The notes: a model not told the origin generated them from the sequence alone. A stretch of DNA of 64,000 nt from an uncultured Lachnospiraceae bacterium (GCA_946632055.1 CAMPAR010000005.1:1-64000), one strand, 5' to 3'. Shown: positions 25,469 through 34,305, numbered from the stretch's first letter. Made by a program: numbers and translations.

Positions 25469-27805
25469 TTATCCCAGACGGATCCGGGCGGCGTTCTCCG
25501 TTTCCGAATCTTCGCCGATATAGATCACAAATTCTCCCGGCTCCAGAACCTTTGTCCCTTCCGCTCCATAGAACGACAGCATATCCGGCGTGATATCAAA
25601 GCGCACTTCCGCTTCCTCGCCCGGCTGGAGCAGAATCCGCCGGAAGCCCCGAAGCTCCTTCATGGGCCGCACAAGGGAGGAAGTAACATCGCCGATATAG
25701 AGCTCCGGGATGACCGTTCCCGGAACAGAACCGGTATTCTTCAGTACACAGGAAGCCGTGAAGAGGACGGTTTCCCGGTCCTCCGGGTCGAGCCTGGCAG
25801 CCGGAACGCCCGCGCCTTCTGCCGCGCGGATTTCCGGCTTTCCGTATTCGAATTCCGTATAGGAAAGCCCGTAGCCGAAGGGATACAGCGGCCGGTTCGG
25901 AATGTCCGAGTAGCAGGAGGTGAACATTCCCGGATCGTCCAGCCCCTTCGGGCGGCCAACGCGGTACTCATTGTAGGAAATCGGGCACTGAGAGACCGAA
26001 TACGGCATCGACATCGGCAGGCGGCCAAATTCATTCACGCGCCCCGTGAGCGCGTCCATGATGCCGGGGCCGCCCATCGTGCCCGGAAGCCAGGCATAGA
26101 CGATGGCTTTCGAAAGGCCGCAGACTTCCCTGAGGTCAAGCGGACGGCCGGCGAAGATCACGCATACGACATTCGGATTCACCTCGTAAACCGCCCGAAG
26201 GAGCCGCAGCTGGTTCTCCGGGAGCGTAATTTCCCCGCGGGAATGCGCTTCTCCGCTTAAGGAGTAGTGCTCTCCGAGGAAGAGCACCGCCGTATCGGCG
26301 GACGCCGCCGCAAGAACCGCCGTCTTCAGTATTTTCGCGTCGGAAATGACGGCGCTTCCGGCTTCTTCGATGTTCTCCTGGCCGTATCCGGCTTCCGGAA
26401 CCGCCCGAAGTCCGTTCTTACGGATCGCCTCGATCGAGCGCTCCGAGCGGCTCCGGCTGTAATCCTCACGCGTGAGAAGCCGCGCGCCTTCGGCAAAGAC
26501 AAAGTCGTAGTCCGCCGCAAATTCCGCGCAGGCCTTCTCCACCGATACGCAGTCGTCCTGATTGCCGGTCGGCGCCCAGTGGCTGTTCAGCTCATGCCCC
26601 GAGGTGTAGGGCCCGATCATCGCGATCTTCGTCTTTTTACGAAGCGGCAGGAGACAGGTCTTATCGGACTCCTCGGGCTCGTTCTTCAGAAGCACGAGGC
26701 TCTTCGCGACAGCTTTTCTGGCTTCTTTCAGGCTGTCCTTCTGCAGCATCACTTTCGCCTCCCGGAGCGCATCCGCGTCCTTGTAGGGGTTTTCAAAGAG
26801 CCCGAGCCGGTTCTTCAGGCGCAGGATCCTAAGCACCGCCTCGTCGATCAGCTTCTCCGGAACTCTTCCCTCCTCCACAAGCCGGATCAGGTTCTCCGGA
26901 TAGGTGAGCGAGCTCATCTCGATATCGACGCCGGCCTCGACGCCTTTTTTCGCCGCATCCGCGTCCGACGAGGCGAAGCCGTCGATCACCATCTCCTTCA
27001 CGGCGTTCCAGTCGGAAATGACGGTTCCGTCAAAGCCCCATTCGTCGCGCAGGATTTCCCTGAGGATGTGCTGATTGCCGCTCGAGGGCTTTCCGTCTAG
27101 TGTATTGAAGGACGTCATGACCATCTCGATCCCGGCACGCACCGCCTCATGATAGGCCGGAAGATAATACTCCCGCAGGCTGTGCTCCGCAATCTCCGCG
27201 GCCGTATAGTCGCGCCCCGCCGTCGAGGCGCCGTAGCCCGCGAAATGCTTGAGGCAGGAGGCCACATGGTCTTTGTAATGAGTCTTCTCTCCCTCGCCCT
27301 GGAAGCCCTCGACAATCGCCTTTCCGACGAGACCGTTCAGATATGGGTCCTCGCCCGGCGACTCCATCACGCGGCCCCAGCGGGCGTCGCGCACGAGATC
27401 GAGCATCGGGGAAAAGGCGACGTGGATTCCGGCCGCCGAAGCCTCCTTCGCCGCGATTTCAGCGCCTTTTTTCGCCGTTTCCGGGTCGAACATCGCCCCT
27501 TCGGCGAGCGGGATCGGGAAAATGGTCCGGTAGCCGTGGATCACATCCATCATGAAAAGCATCGGGATATGATGCGGCTGCAGTTCGAGCGCCTTTTTCT
27601 GGATCGCATTGATCTTTTCCGCGCCGAAAATATTCAGCGTACTGCCCATGAGGTACAGCTCCCTCTCCGGCACTTCCCGTTCAAGCGTCGTGCCGCTGTC
27701 CTCGGTGCCTTCGATGTAGAAGGCGCCCGGAATCTGCACCATCTGATATACCTTTTCCTCCAGGCTCATGTCCTCAAGGAGCTCCTGAAGCTCTTTCTCT
27801 TTCAT
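25469..27805 (-). CDS. Beta-glucosidase, GH3
   Basis: 778 aa, a full three-domain GH3 enzyme (barrel about 1-330, alpha/beta sandwich about 360-570, C-terminal fibronectin-like domain about 640-778). Family landmarks are FMMDVIHGYRTIFPIPL, DARWGRVMESPGEDPYLN and KHFAGYG. VISDWNAV carries the nucleophile Asp (about 265) and LFLGEHYSLSGEA the probable acid/base region. FPYGYGLSYTEFEY is written here as YPFGYGLSYTEFEY. It lacks a signal peptide, so it splits imported beta-glucosides or xylosides. GGAGG precedes the ATG. It is preceded by msrA after 19 bases. Confidence 0.93.
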   Translation of the reverse strand: MKEKELQELLEDMSLEEKVYQMVQIPGAFYIEGTEDSGTTLEREVPERELYLMGSTLNIFGAEKINAIQKKALELQPHHIPMLFMMDVIHGYRTIFPIPLAEGAMFDPETAKKGAEIAAKEASAAGIHVAFSPMLDLVRDARWGRVMESPGEDPYLNGLVGKAIVEGFQGEGEKTHYKDHVASCLKHFAGYGASTAGRDYTAAEIAEHSLREYYLPAYHEAVRAGIEMVMTSFNTLDGKPSSGNQHILREILRDEWGFDGTVISDWNAVKEMVIDGFASSDADAAKKGVEAGVDIEMSSLTYPENLIRLVEEGRVPEKLIDEAVLRILRLKNRLGLFENPYKDADALREAKVMLQKDSLKEARKAVAKSLVLLKNEPEESDKTCLLPLRKKTKIAMIGPYTSGHELNSHWAPTGNQDDCVSVEKACAEFAADYDFVFAEGARLLTREDYSRSRSERSIEAIRKNGLRAVPEAGYGQENIEEAGSAVISDAKILKTAVLAAASADTAVLFLGEHYSLSGEAHSRGEITLPENQLRLLRAVYEVNPNVVCVIFAGRPLDLREVCGLSKAIVYAWLPGTMGGPGIMDALTGRVNEFGRLPMSMPYSVSQCPISYNEYRVGRPKGLDDPGMFTSCYSDIPNRPLYPFGYGLSYTEFEYGKPEIRAAEGAGVPAARLDPEDRETVLFTASCVLKNTGSVPGTVIPELYIGDVTSSLVRPMKELRGFRRILLQPGEEAEVRFDITPDMLSFYGAEGTKVLEPGEFVIYIGEDSETENAARIRLG

Positions 27806-27824
27806 CGCACTCTTCCTCCAAAAT

Positions 27825-28307
27825 TCACAGCCGGAACATCTCCGGCCCGAGATGGCAGTAGCCGCCGGGGTTCTTCACCAGATATTTCTGATGGTACTCC
27901 TCCGCGCCGCAGAAGTTCTCCAGCGCCTTCACTTCAACCGCAAGCTCGGCCTGCAGCTCCTTGGAAACCGCCCGGCACTTTGCCTCGATCACGGGCAGGT
28001 CCTCCGACTCCGTATAGTAGATTCCCGTCCGGTACTGAATCCCCTCATCGTGTCCCTGCTTATTCACGGACAGCGGATCGATTGCCATAAAATAATAGTC
28101 GAGAAGCTTCGAAAGCGATATGACGCTTTCATCGTACACAACCTTTACCGTTTCCGCGTGTCCGCTGTCATTGCAGACCTCCTGATAAGACGGATTTTCC
28201 GTCGGTCCGTTCGCGTAGCCGGTCTCCGTCTCCTTCACACCCGGAAACTGGTCGAAAAAGCGCTGGACACCCCAGAAGCATCCTCCCGCAAGATATATTT
28301 CCTTCAT
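27825..28307 (-). CDS. msrA: Peptide-methionine (S)-S-oxide reductase
   Basis: 160 aa, the normal length for MsrA. It reduces methionine sulfoxide in proteins. GGCFWG (catalytic Cys10), TGYANG, NPSYQEVCNDSGHAE and NPGGYCHLGPE (resolving Cys side) are all present. AGGAGG precedes the ATG. It sits between the SpoIIE phosphatase and GH3 genes on the same strand with gaps of 39 and 19 bases, so co-transcription is likely although the functions are unrelated. Confidence 0.95.
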   Translation of the reverse strand: MKEIYLAGGCFWGVQRFFDQFPGVKETETGYANGPTENPSYQEVCNDSGHAETVKVVYDESVISLSKLLDYYFMAIDPLSVNKQGHDEGIQYRTGIYYTESEDLPVIEAKCRAVSKELQAELAVEVKALENFCGAEEYHQKYLVKNPGGYCHLGPEMFRL

Positions 28308-28346
28308 TCTTCCTCCTTCTTGACCTGATGGCTCTGTCCCTGCAGG

Positions 28347-30284
28347 TCAGCTCCCGTTGTATTTCAGGCAGAGCATGGTGAGGTCGTCGAACTGCTCAGC
28401 GTCCCCGGCGAAGCGTTCCGCCGCCTGGCTCATCGCTTTCAGGCGCTCCTCGGGGGAGGCCTCCGTGTCCGCGTTCAGCACCTGAAGAATCCGCTGCAGT
28501 CCGAACTGCTCATTCTCCGCGTTCGAGGCCTCGGCGAGTCCGTCCGTATAGACGAAAACCTCCGCGCCCGGAGTAAGCTCCAGCGTATACTCCTTGTAGG
28601 CCATCCCCGCGAATCCGCCCGCGACAAAGCCGTGCGGGTCCTTGAAGACCTCGAAAGCACCGCCCGCGTTCCGGACAATCGGGTACTCGTGTCCGGCGTT
28701 CACGGCGCTCAGCCTTCCCGAGGAAATTTCCAGAATTCCGAGCCAAACCGTCACGAACATATCCTCCGGATTATGGGCGCAGATCGCGTCGTTGGCGCGC
28801 TTCATGATCTCGGCCGCCGAAAGCCCCGCTTCCGCCTGATTCTCAAGAATAATCTTAGAGGACATCATGAATAGCGCCGCCGGCACACCTTTCCCGGACA
28901 CATCCGCGATTGTGAGGCAGAGGTGGTCGTCATCAATCAGGAAGAAATTGTAGAAGTCTCCGCCAACCTCCCGCGCCGCCTTCATGCTGGCATAAATCTC
29001 GAACTCCTTTCTCTCCGGAAAAGGCGGAAATACGCCCGGCAGCACGGAGCTCTGGATATTCTTCGCCATATCGAGTTCGGTTTTCACGCGCTCCTGATCC
29101 GCGGCGAGCCGGGTCACTTCCTCGGAATACTGCCGCGCTTCCCGCGTCAGGGAAGAAAATTCTCCGGAAAACAGACCGATCTCATTCCTAGTGCTGTCCC
29201 GGATGGCATCCAGGTTTTCCGCAAGTTTCCCAGAATCCCGGTCGCCCCGGAAGGAGACGATGGTCTTTCGCAGCCGGCCGATCGGGCGGATAACGACGAA
29301 ATACAGCGCAAGCTCGATCAGAATTCCGATGAGTCCGAGAAGCATAATAATATCCGCGCGGTAAGTCTCGGTATAATCCAGCGTGGACTGAAGCTCCCTC
29401 GCGCTGATCCTGCCGCAGACCCACAGCTCGAGATCCTGCTCCGGGTCAAGGTAATGCAGACTGAGCCCGTACCCTTCCGAGGCATCGTGCTTCTTCCAGA
29501 CCCAGCCGAAGAAGGTCCTGTCGGAAAGCGCGTACAGATTATTCCAGAGTTTCTCACTCTCCCGGAAATCCGCCTTCTCTCCGAGCCGCACCCGGCCCTC
29601 CCCGTCACGGTCATCGCTGAAAACCAGGCGGATTTCTCCTGCCTCGTCCGCCATGATCAGATAGACATCGCTCAGGTGATAAATGATATTCTCTTCATAT
29701 CCGCTGCCGGCTTCCCGATAGCACTGGGCGGCAAACAGGAGCTTTTCTTCTTCCGGCATCGCCTCCGCTTCGGAAAAGCCGATATCCTTCAGATCGTCCT
29801 CGGGGGTCCCGGTCTTTTCCGTAAATCCGGCATAGACCGGCTTTTCCTCTTCCACATAGGGATTGTCATAAAGCGGACTGTCCCCGATCACTTCCCGCAC
29901 TTCTTCCGCGTGCTCCAGCCAGTAATTCAGGAGCCAGGGATGCGACTGATATTCCGTCAGATTTCCCTCAAGGTTCACAAGCCCCCAGGAGGTGTCGTCC
30001 GCTACCGCGAAAAGGTAGGAATGAAAGGCGGACGAAGTGACCGCGTTCCCGACGATATATCCGGTCAGAAGAAACAGCACGAGCATGGCCGCGCCGATCT
30101 GCATATAAATCCGGTCGGTAAAGACAATCGATACGCCCTTTTTCTTCCTGATGATCCAGGCCGTCACAAAGAGGACGACAAAAAGAAGGACGGCCGCAAT
30201 GGCGATCACCGCCACGATGCTGATATTTTTTTCTGAGATCTGTTCCGCTGCATTCATTGATTCAACATTTTCACTCCGGTACAT
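28347..30284 (-). CDS. Membrane sensor PP2C (SpoIIE-type) serine/threonine phosphatase
   Basis: About 645 aa. A first membrane helix (IVAVIAIAAVLLFVVLFVTAWII) and a second near residue 30-55 frame a short loop. An extracytoplasmic sensor region of about 230 residues follows, then another helix (ADIIMLLGLIGILIELALYF). After these come a HAMP linker (RPIGRLRK...), a coiled coil and the phosphatase domain (about 420-645). Metal motifs are intact: REVGGDFYNF, IADVSGKGVPAALF, YTDGLAEA and FDDLTML. It would dephosphorylate an anti-anti-sigma-like partner in response to an outside signal; no such partner is nearby. The start is uncertain: ATG 30284 or 30257, neither with a good ribosome site. The track's start at 30401 runs through repeats. 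Confidence 0.85.
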   Translation of the reverse strand: MYRSENVESMNAAEQISEKNISIVAVIAIAAVLLFVVLFVTAWIIRKKKGVSIVFTDRIYMQIGAAMLVLFLLTGYIVGNAVTSSAFHSYLFAVADDTSWGLVNLEGNLTEYQSHPWLLNYWLEHAEEVREVIGDSPLYDNPYVEEEKPVYAGFTEKTGTPEDDLKDIGFSEAEAMPEEEKLLFAAQCYREAGSGYEENIIYHLSDVYLIMADEAGEIRLVFSDDRDGEGRVRLGEKADFRESEKLWNNLYALSDRTFFGWVWKKHDASEGYGLSLHYLDPEQDLELWVCGRISARELQSTLDYTETYRADIIMLLGLIGILIELALYFVVIRPIGRLRKTIVSFRGDRDSGKLAENLDAIRDSTRNEIGLFSGEFSSLTREARQYSEEVTRLAADQERVKTELDMAKNIQSSVLPGVFPPFPERKEFEIYASMKAAREVGGDFYNFFLIDDDHLCLTIADVSGKGVPAALFMMSSKIILENQAEAGLSAAEIMKRANDAICAHNPEDMFVTVWLGILEISSGRLSAVNAGHEYPIVRNAGGAFEVFKDPHGFVAGGFAGMAYKEYTLELTPGAEVFVYTDGLAEASNAENEQFGLQRILQVLNADTEASPEERLKAMSQAAERFAGDAEQFDDLTMLCLKYNGS

Positions 30285-30320
30285 TCCAAAAAGACCGCTC
30301 TTACAGGGTCCGCTTCCGCC

Positions 30321-30455
30321 ATTTGGGGACAGGTTCCGATTGACTAGTTTAGTCATACAGGGACAGACCCCGGTGTGTCCCCGGGTGACTATTTTCGTCA
30401 TTCGGGACCTGTCCCCGGGTGACTGATTTCGTCATTTGGAACCTGTCCCCGGGGG
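30321..30455. repeat. Cluster of palindromic repeats with 34-nt direct units
   Basis: Two direct units start at 30386 and 30420, each TGACTnnTTTCGTCATTnGG followed by (G/A)ACCTGTCCCCGGG. An inverted, less perfect copy, GGGGACAGGTTCC...TGACTAGTTTAGTCA, lies on the left. Arms GGGGACAGGTTCC and GGAACCTGTCCCC are exact complements. It fills the gap between the SGNH hydrolase and phosphatase genes and may act as a terminator. Confidence 0.8.
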
Positions 30456-30469
30456 CGCGGGTAGCGGGC

Positions 30470-31204
30470 TCAGAGGCCGAGGTAGGGCTTCAGATTTTCG
30501 AAAACGACCCGGTAGCCTTCAGTGTACATATGCACGCCGTCAATCGCAAACTCCGCCTTCTGCTCGCCGTTTTCATCGTACAGGCCGTCGTTCACGTCGA
30601 TATAGTGATATCCGTATTTCTTCGCGAGCGCCTCCACGCGCGCATCGCAGGCCGCAATATTCTCCGGCGTGCGGTCCTTCAGCATCGCCGCCTGCCATTC
30701 GTTCTGCCCCGGCAGATGACGGTTCGTCGGATAATAGGCCATGCAGTATATTTCAGCCTCCGGAATCTTTTCCTTTGCCGTCTTCAGAATGGCCTCGTAG
30801 TTTTCCTCCAGATGATCCATCCATTTGTCCCCGTACACCCGGTCCGTCATATCGTTCGTACCGATATTGATGAAGACCTTCGAAGGCTTGAGATCCAGGA
30901 GGACCGTGTCGATTTCCCGCAGGAAGTCGTCGGTCGTCGTGCCGCCGATGCCGCGGTTGTACACGCGCCCTTTGACGCCGGCGGATACCGCCATCTCTGC
31001 GATCGGAAACTGCTCCATCAGCGAGGAGCCGGTAAAGAGGATTCCGCCGGGCTCGGCGCAGGCATTGAGCGTCCGGTAGTTTCGGACCTTCATCGCCTGC
31101 TCGTCTTTCATTCGCTTCTGCATCTGCTCCATGGTCTCGCGCATCATTTCCGTTCGGATTTCCCGATATAATTCACTGTTTCTTACTTCTTCCGTAATCG
31201 CCAT
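30470..31204 (-). CDS. SGNH/GDSL-family hydrolase
   Basis: 244 aa, no signal peptide. Block I is ILFTGSSLMEQFP with the Ser nucleophile (about 56), block II GIGGTTTDDFL with Gly, block III NIGTNDMTD with Asn, and block V IDGVHMYTEGY with the Asp/His pair. The N-terminal 45 residues are a charged helix (MRETMEQMQKRMKDEQAM). It is probably a cytoplasmic carbohydrate esterase or lysophospholipase-type enzyme; related proteins remove acetyl groups from sugars. It lies alone between the IS605 element and a repeat cluster. Confidence 0.85.
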   Translation of the reverse strand: MAITEEVRNSELYREIRTEMMRETMEQMQKRMKDEQAMKVRNYRTLNACAEPGGILFTGSSLMEQFPIAEMAVSAGVKGRVYNRGIGGTTTDDFLREIDTVLLDLKPSKVFINIGTNDMTDRVYGDKWMDHLEENYEAILKTAKEKIPEAEIYCMAYYPTNRHLPGQNEWQAAMLKDRTPENIAACDARVEALAKKYGYHYIDVNDGLYDENGEQKAEFAIDGVHMYTEGYRVVFENLKPYLGL

Positions 31205-31325
31205 TTTTCATACTCCTTTCCGAATCACGGGGCTTCAGGGGCAGTAAACCAAACCCGTGATCTGATTGTACCACAGCCGGCAGCTCCTTTTCAATCGGCA
31301 GTTTCAGGAACGGTTGATTTTTCTG

Positions 31326-31560
31326 TTGAACTACCCCCACCTACGCTGCGCTTAGAGGAGGGGGATTCCGTTCTCGGTCCGGCTCCGTAAGCTGATAATA
31401 CTCGCAGCATATGCGGGATGTTTCGCGCTTCACCGGACGGGTTCCGCCCTCCACGCGCATGATTTCGGGTCGTCCCGACCCTACTATGGCTTGGTTTATG
31501 CTGAGGCGTATATTCTCAGCGCTTCATCACGAATATTGAGACTGGCATTCTCGTCCCGTT
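31326..31560 (-). ncRNA. Probable omega RNA (TnpB guide RNA scaffold) at the right end
   Basis: In IS605 elements the guide RNA overlaps the 3' end of tnpB and runs through the right-end hairpin. The 170-base non-coding stretch after tnpB here is rich in pairing segments (CCCGACCCTAC, CGGGTTCCGCCC, end hairpin) as expected. The guide would begin just outside the element at 31325 and read leftward. Exact ends are inferred. Confidence 0.5.
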
Positions 31561-32614
31561 GATGGACTTTGCCGCACTTTGGACAGGTCCAGATTTTAAG
31601 CCGTTTTTCCTTAACATCCGGATGCTGATATCCGCAGTCATGACAGATCTGGCTCGAAGGATAGTATCTTCCGACTTTGATATGACGGCGGCCGTACCAC
31701 TCCGCCTTATACGAAAGCATGGAAACAAAACTTCTCCAGCCGGAATCGGCGATCCGTCTTGCGTCATCGCTCCGATTATCCGCAAGCAGCTGTTTGACAT
31801 TCAGATCTTCCGTCCCGATCAGACTGTACTGTTTCACCAATTCGGTTGACAGCTTCTGATGATGGTCGTTCCGGAAGTCGCGGATCCGTTCGTGAAGCCT
31901 TGAAACTTTCCTGCGCTGAATCTCATAGCGATGACTGCCCTTTGTTTTTCGGGACAGAAGACGCTGTTCGTGCTTCAGGCGCTTCAGAAGTCCTGCAAGC
32001 GGTTCCGGATTCGGGATGTGCATGAGATGATCAGACAGCACCGCGAAGTCTGACAGTCCAAGATCCATTCCCACGGCTTCTCCGCCTGACAGCTTCTCCG
32101 GCGCATTACACTCGCATAGGACCGAGAAATAATACTTCCCTGAAGGTGTATGCTCCACTGAGGCACTGATGATCCTCCCCTCAATGGAGCGTGAGACTTT
32201 CGATCTTATAAGTCCGAGCTTCGGGAGCTTAACTGCTTTGTCTGTTACCTCTATTGAATTGTTATTGTTCTTACTGGTATAGGAATCGTGATGATCCTTT
32301 TTGGTTTTGTATTTCGGGTATCCGCTGCGCCCCGCAAACATGTTTCTGAAGGCATCGTCCAGGTCCCGGAGCGCGGATTGCAGCGCAGTGGCGTCCGCTT
32401 CCTGAAGCCATTGATACTCCGGATCACGTTTCAATGCGGTCAGTTCCTCAGAACAGCGCGAATAGGAGACATTTGCGTAATTCAGCTGATACTCCTGCTT
32501 CCGCATGGTGAGGAAGAAGTTATAGACAAACCTGACACAGCCGAAGATCCCGGCAAGGATTTTCTGCTGCATCTGGTTTGGATATATACGGTATCGGAAT
32601 GCTTTATGGATCAT
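31496..32614 (-). CDS. tnpB: TnpB RNA-guided nuclease of IS605
   Basis: 372 aa, complete. RuvC catalytic residues appear intact: Asp in GMDLGLSDFAV (about 185), Glu in GTEDLNVKQLL (about 266) and Asp in DENASLNIRDEAL (about 356). The zinc ribbon is CHDCGYQHP...WTCPKCGK. The N-terminus (MIHKAFRYRIYPNQMQQKIL) is the usual OrfB start. Its ATG overlaps the tnpA stop as ATGA, so translation is coupled. TnpB cuts DNA matching the omega RNA guide next to a short adjacent motif and helps keep the element in place. Confidence 0.93.
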   Translation of the reverse strand: MIHKAFRYRIYPNQMQQKILAGIFGCVRFVYNFFLTMRKQEYQLNYANVSYSRCSEELTALKRDPEYQWLQEADATALQSALRDLDDAFRNMFAGRSGYPKYKTKKDHHDSYTSKNNNNSIEVTDKAVKLPKLGLIRSKVSRSIEGRIISASVEHTPSGKYYFSVLCECNAPEKLSGGEAVGMDLGLSDFAVLSDHLMHIPNPEPLAGLLKRLKHEQRLLSRKTKGSHRYEIQRRKVSRLHERIRDFRNDHHQKLSTELVKQYSLIGTEDLNVKQLLADNRSDDARRIADSGWRSFVSMLSYKAEWYGRRHIKVGRYYPSSQICHDCGYQHPDVKEKRLKIWTCPKCGKVHQRDENASLNIRDEALRIYASA

Positions 32615-33021
32615 CTGGATTTTTCTCCCTGGGACTCAATATACTGGCGGATGACATCAGCAGTGACTCCGCCGGTTGTCAGGAGGCAGAAGGACTGCGA
32701 CCAGAACATTTCCTTCCACAGGGAGGATCTGATCTGAGGGAATTCTTTCTTGATCAGGCGGGAACTCGCGGACTTATAGGCATTTATGAACTTTGAAAGT
32801 CCGGAATTCGGCTGCCCCCGGAACAGTACATGCACATGGTCGATGTCATGATTCCAGGCATCGAGCGTTATGTTGTAGTCCGAAGCGATGCGTTCAAAAA
32901 TTACCCGAAGTCGCAGGGAGATTGCATCATCGATGACCTTGCGGCGATATTTAACCACCATAATCAGATGATAGTGCAAAGCGAACACTGAATGATTATT
33001 ATTTTCGAGTTTAAGCGACAT
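32611..33021 (-). CDS. tnpA: TnpA Y1 (HUH) transposase of IS605
   Basis: 136 aa, typical length. The HUH metal motif is HVHVLF (His62 and His64) and the nucleophile is Tyr127 in IRQYIESQ. Other family blocks are ALHYHLIMVVKYRRK and SASSRLIKKEFP. It moves the element as single-stranded DNA through hairpin-recognised ends. A ribosome site (AAAGG) stands just before the ATG. All catalytic residues are present, so the copy may be active. Confidence 0.93.
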   Translation of the reverse strand: MSLKLENNNHSVFALHYHLIMVVKYRRKVIDDAISLRLRVIFERIASDYNITLDAWNHDIDHVHVLFRGQPNSGLSKFINAYKSASSRLIKKEFPQIRSSLWKEMFWSQSFCLLTTGGVTADVIRQYIESQGEKSR

Positions 33022-33133
33022 GTGCTGTGATTACCTTTCTACGACTGAATATATTATATCACAGATCACGCCGAAAAGCAAGCACATACGTTCGATTACG
33101 AACGCTTTCGGATACCTAAAAAGCGGGATTCAT

Positions 33134-33164
33134 CCCCTCCCTACGCTTTGCTCAGAGGAAGGGG
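33134..33164. repeat. Left-end hairpin of the IS605 element
   Basis: CCCCTCCCTACGCTTTGC with its pairing arm GGAAGGGG matches the right-end hairpin at 31334-31364. The remaining 33022-33347 stretch holds the tnpA leader with TATAAT-like bases, this end, and the promoter region of the next gene; I see nothing else there. Confidence 0.75.
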
Positions 33165-33199
33165 TTTTCTCCCGAGTTTTTGATAAAAATGCCTCCATT

Positions 33200-33228
33200 T
33201 TCACTAACACCCGCGGGAAAACTATAGT
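33200..33228 (+). promoter_or_regulatory. Weak promoter candidate for the downstream esterase
   Basis: TTCACT, a 17-bp spacer and TATAGT. An overlapping perfect TATAAT lies at 33228-33233. It sits just outside the left end of the IS605 element. Confidence 0.35.
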
Positions 33229-33347
33229 ATAATAGTCATTGTTCAGCTTCCGAGTGATCAATTCGAACGGAGGGCTGAACCGACACGAATCCGAAACATC
33301 ACTTCTCACCTGTCCGCACACGGACAGGCGCTTGGAAAGGAGCTTTT

Positions 33348-34214
33348 ATGGAACTTCAGCTGACCCCCTACGAGTATCCTGATCTGATCCCTGCCGGAAC
33401 AATCCGGACCTTTGAACTTGAGATGGTTCCCTATCCGGACCACAGAAGGCGCAGAATCCTGGTATGGCTCCCGGACGACTATGACGGCCTGAAACAGTTC
33501 CCGGTCATTTATCTGCATGACGGCCAGGGCGTCTTCGAATGCCGCGACGGCCGCAACAAGCTGCAGGCGGACCGCGCGGTCACTGCCTTGAAGCCGGAAG
33601 GATTTTCAGCCATCATCGTTGCGATTGACACCTCAAGCGACCGGGGTGCGGAGCTGACGCCGCCCTATCCCCGCAATGAAGCCGGCATCCGCGTCAACGG
33701 GCATCCGATTCCGCTGATTCCGGAGCCAAGCTCTACCGACACTTATGCAGAATTTGTCGTGAGCACCTTGAAGCCCCTGATTGACGAAAACTTCCGTACG
33801 CTCCCGGATCCGGAGCACACCTGTATCGGGGGGATTTCCGCGGGAGGAAGCGCCTCGTTCTTCATGTTCCTTCGAAACCCCGAAGTCTTCGGCCGTGCGA
33901 TCGTCTGCTCTCCGGGCTTCCCGATGTTCGACTTTGACAAACTTCTGGACATTGTAGACCGGTACGACTTCGAGCGCCTGAAAGACCACCGGATCGTTTT
34001 CTTCAACGGCGACCAGAGTATTGACGTCACAAGCGTTGACTATGTGCTTGCCGTCTACCGGAAATTCAAAGAAAAAGGCATGGACCGCCGTCACGCGGCC
34101 TTCCTTTTCGACAGCCGGCAGACGCACAATGAAGCTGCCTGGGCCAAATACCTGCCGGAACTGCTGCACTACCTTTTCGCGCCGGACAACAGCGAAAAAG
34201 GAAATATCGACTGA
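33348..34214 (+). CDS. Alpha/beta-hydrolase, esterase-D-like
   Basis: 288 aa, cytoplasmic. PVIYLHDGQGVFE is the family first block (about 51), CIGGISAGGSASFFMFL carries the Ser nucleophile (about 164), SPGFPMFDFD precedes a helix, and DSRQTHNEAAWAKYLPELL supplies the catalytic His (about 263). Relatives include enterochelin esterase-like and feruloyl or acetyl esterases. GAAAGGAG precedes the ATG. A strong terminator follows, and it is probably expressed alone. The IS605 element lies directly upstream. Confidence 0.82.
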   Translation: MELQLTPYEYPDLIPAGTIRTFELEMVPYPDHRRRRILVWLPDDYDGLKQFPVIYLHDGQGVFECRDGRNKLQADRAVTALKPEGFSAIIVAIDTSSDRGAELTPPYPRNEAGIRVNGHPIPLIPEPSSTDTYAEFVVSTLKPLIDENFRTLPDPEHTCIGGISAGGSASFFMFLRNPEVFGRAIVCSPGFPMFDFDKLLDIVDRYDFERLKDHRIVFFNGDQSIDVTSVDYVLAVYRKFKEKGMDRRHAAFLFDSRQTHNEAAWAKYLPELLHYLFAPDNSEKGNID

Positions 34215-34222
34215 GTGAAGAC

Positions 34223-34260
34223 AGAGCGGAGCCTTGAAAAAGCTTCGCTCTTTTCTGTTT
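34223..34260 (+). terminator. Intrinsic terminator
   Basis: AGAGCGGAGC (34223-34232) pairs with GCTTCGCTCT (34242-34251), one G-T pair, followed by TTTCTGTTTTCC. It ends the esterase gene. Confidence 0.8.
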
Positions 34261-34305
34261 TCCCGCTTATTTTCCGGAATTCCTGTAGTATTAGTTTTCT
34301 GAATA

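Larger units (their letters stand above)
31326..33182 (-). mobile_element. IS200/IS605-family insertion sequence, complete
   Basis: About 1.86 kb with tnpA and tnpB in order on the minus strand. Both ends carry near-identical subterminal hairpins: right end 31334-31364 and left end 33134-33164, each of the form CCCC-TCCTCT-nAGCnnAGCGTAGG-n-GGGG on the minus strand. No terminal inverted repeats or target duplication are expected for this family. The right-end cleavage sequence is taken as TTCAA (minus strand, 31330-31326), as in IS608-type ends. The left boundary with candidate motif TTTAT (33187-33183) is less certain. Confidence 0.85.

Noticed and set aside
30285-30401. N-terminal extension of the SpoIIE phosphatase in the track
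   Set aside because: It is coded by the palindromic repeat cluster and precedes the natural membrane-helix start.
33134-33164. Hairpin as a transcription terminator
   Set aside because: Its near-identical partner at 31334-31364 and flanking tnpA/tnpB show that it is an IS605 end.
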